From Erysipelotrichaceae bacterium (GTDB lineage Bacteria > Bacillota_I > Bacilli_A > RFN20 > CAG-826): 64,000 nucleotides of DNA. The notes under the pieces are model-generated. The model was not told the origin of the DNA, ran no database searches, and was given only the letters and a program-made list of their open reading frames with translations. Positions 63,040-64,000 of the stretch are shown here, in pieces. The number at the start of each line of letters is the position of its first letter. The first letter of the stretch is position 1. The stretch is taken from positions 1 to 64,000 of the forward strand of contig SVBE01000005.1 in the NCBI GenBank assembly GCA_015059065.1, read 5' to 3'. The position numbers and the translations under genes are program-made.

Positions 63040-63045
63040 TATAAT
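63040..63045 (+). promoter_or_regulatory. -10 box of a leaderless ftsK mRNA
   Basis: TATAAT ends 7 nt before the ATG at 63053; no Shine-Dalgarno. Confidence 0.55.
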
Positions 63046-63052
63046 TACATAT

Positions 63053-64000
63053 ATGGATGATGTTAAATACAATCACAAATTGTTCTATATAGCAAGTGGC
63101 ATATTATTAATTCTTCTATCGGTGAGCTGTTACCTCAATATGGGATATGTGGCTCGCGCTTTATCATTTCCATTTTTATATTTGTTTGGTTTTGGCGCAT
63201 ATTTCTTATTTGCTTTCTTCATTATTCAAGGATTTGCTTTGATGATTAAGAGCAAATGGTATTTCCCAAAATCATTTTTGTTCAACTTTGGTCTTGGCCT
63301 TGCTATTGTTGGTGGACTTTTTATCTATTCAGTTGCCGTCCAATATAACGGTAATCCATTACAGTCAATCAATGATTACAATAGTCGTTTCTTTGGTCTT
63401 CAACCAGATTATTTTAACACTGGCTTTATCAACATTTTTGATATCCAATTAGCTGGTGGATTCTTCGGATTCTTATATGTCTTTTTGTTCGGCAACTGGC
63501 TCAATCAGACCTTAGCGTTAACAATCGCTATTATCGTCGCAAGCGTCGGTGCTATTTTGATTTTAATCAAACCTACAATTAAGTTAGTTGGTTTCTTAAG
63601 AGTGAAGATCAGAAACATGCCTCCAAGAGAGAAAAAACAAAGAAGAGTGAGGAAAAAACCAGACACTATTGATGAATTTGATAGTTATGTTGGTAGCAAT
63701 ATTTATTCTCAAGCAAAAATCGTGGGACGCGATGAGATTAATGTGAACAATCAAGTCAGCGAAGTCAAACCAGTCAGTTTTGACAATCGCGATAATCCCG
63801 CTCCATCTATTGAATTTACCCAAAATATCCGCGAAACTGGCGTTATTATTCGTCCAGCATTTTCATTAACAGGGGAAGTTAAAGAAGAGAAACGTGAACT
63901 TCCACCAGAGCCAAAAGAAGAAGTTGTTGAAGAAGTTTTAGCGCCTTTACCTGAAGTAGCAAAAGAAGAACATCACGAACAAATGAATCTTGATTTTGAT
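63053..64000 (+). CDS. FtsK/SpoIIIE DNA translocase, N-terminal part (runs off the window)
   Basis: The frame is open from this ATG to the window edge (316 codons) and is not in the ORF track because it lacks a stop. The first 190 residues hold four membrane helices in the FtsK/SpoIIIE arrangement, followed by a basic stretch ('PPREKKQRRVRKK') and a Glu/Pro-rich linker, as before the motor domain. The motor with Walker motifs is outside the window. The place after an RNase J gene matches the spoIIIE region of Bacillus. It should pump DNA through the division septum. Confidence 0.8.
   Translation, partial: MDDVKYNHKLFYIASGILLILLSVSCYLNMGYVARALSFPFLYLFGFGAYFLFAFFIIQGFALMIKSKWYFPKSFLFNFGLGLAIVGGLFIYSVAVQYNGNPLQSINDYNSRFFGLQPDYFNTGFINIFDIQLAGGFFGFLYVFLFGNWLNQTLALTIAIIVASVGAILILIKPTIKLVGFLRVKIRNMPPREKKQRRVRKKPDTIDEFDSYVGSNIYSQAKIVGRDEINVNNQVSEVKPVSFDNRDNPAPSIEFTQNIRETGVIIRPAFSLTGEVKEEKRELPPEPKEEVVEEVLAPLPEVAKEEHHEQMNLDFD

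Noticed and set aside
1-64000. Mycoplasma-type genetic code (TGA = Trp)
   Set aside because: TGA closes real genes (10505, 29640) and conserved Trp positions use TGG.

Overview
The window is AT-rich DNA from a low-GC Gram-positive-type bacterium, most likely an uncultured gut Bacilli/Erysipelotrichia/Mollicutes-related Firmicute. The evidence is a pnp - RNase J2-like - ftsK/spoIIIE neighbourhood as in Bacillus, many lipoproteins with lipoboxes, BspA-type leucine-rich and MBG/Big_2 surface proteins, GH2 and GH13 glycosidases, FeoA/FeoA/FeoB, AGGAGG ribosome sites inside operons, and standard stop usage (TAA, TAG and TGA all end genes, so TGA is not Trp). A striking general habit is that about ten transcription units start with a (often extended) TATAAT box only 6-11 nt before the ATG and have no Shine-Dalgarno, so they are probably leaderless; often an intrinsic terminator of the previous unit lies directly upstream.

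Layout. 1-3.7 kb: a membrane protein, a Big_2 lipoprotein, a TfoX-N protein and a Gfo/Idh/MocA dehydrogenase. 3.7-8.9 kb: a five-gene operon with a VTC-type polyphosphate polymerase, DUF4956 membrane protein, beta-helical DUF4353-like lipoprotein and an OmpR-type two-component system, preceded by an 11-bp tandem direct repeat. 9.0-10.5 kb: a structured RNA of unknown family with its own promoter, followed by a DUF1016/YhcG-type nuclease; three RNA segments compete for pairing and one overlaps the ribosome site. 10.5-11.8 kb: a His-rich CobW GTPase. 11.9-24.9 kb: two giant surface proteins, both with a 5' lesion (one start codon reads AT- instead of ATG, the other has an in-frame TAG where Trp is expected), with a GGDEF remnant between them.

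25-32.2 kb: an XRE-membrane regulator, four tRNA genes (Thr-CGT, Val-GAC, Gly-CCC, Arg-TCG, all with encoded CCA), an EFR1-type flavodoxin/ferredoxin, an SDR epimerase, tandem AIG1-like membrane paralogues, a YunG-like protein and a CX5R phosphatase. 32.3-38.8 kb: an AAA_14/DUF4143 ATPase behind three 23-bp tandem repeats, a membrane protein with an acidic linker, and a heterodimeric ABC exporter with one degenerate ATP site. 38.9-45.6 kb: an M24 peptidase, a lipase-like lipoprotein and a GH2 beta-galactosidase.

45.7-53.2 kb is a metal-homeostasis block: rubredoxin, a CDF transporter, an ArsR-type repressor with a zinc-type alpha-5 site plus its P-type ATPase under a visible operator, and the feoA-feoA-feoB-Cys-rich operon with two 16-bp palindromes. 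53.2-55.7 kb is a CBM26/GH13 amylase lipoprotein. 55.9-64 kb holds pnp, an anaerobic glycerol-3-phosphate dehydrogenase-like cluster with DUF1667, an RNase J2-like protein with altered metal ligands, and the start of a leaderless FtsK/SpoIIIE gene that runs off the window. All calls come from reading the sequence; no database search was possible.
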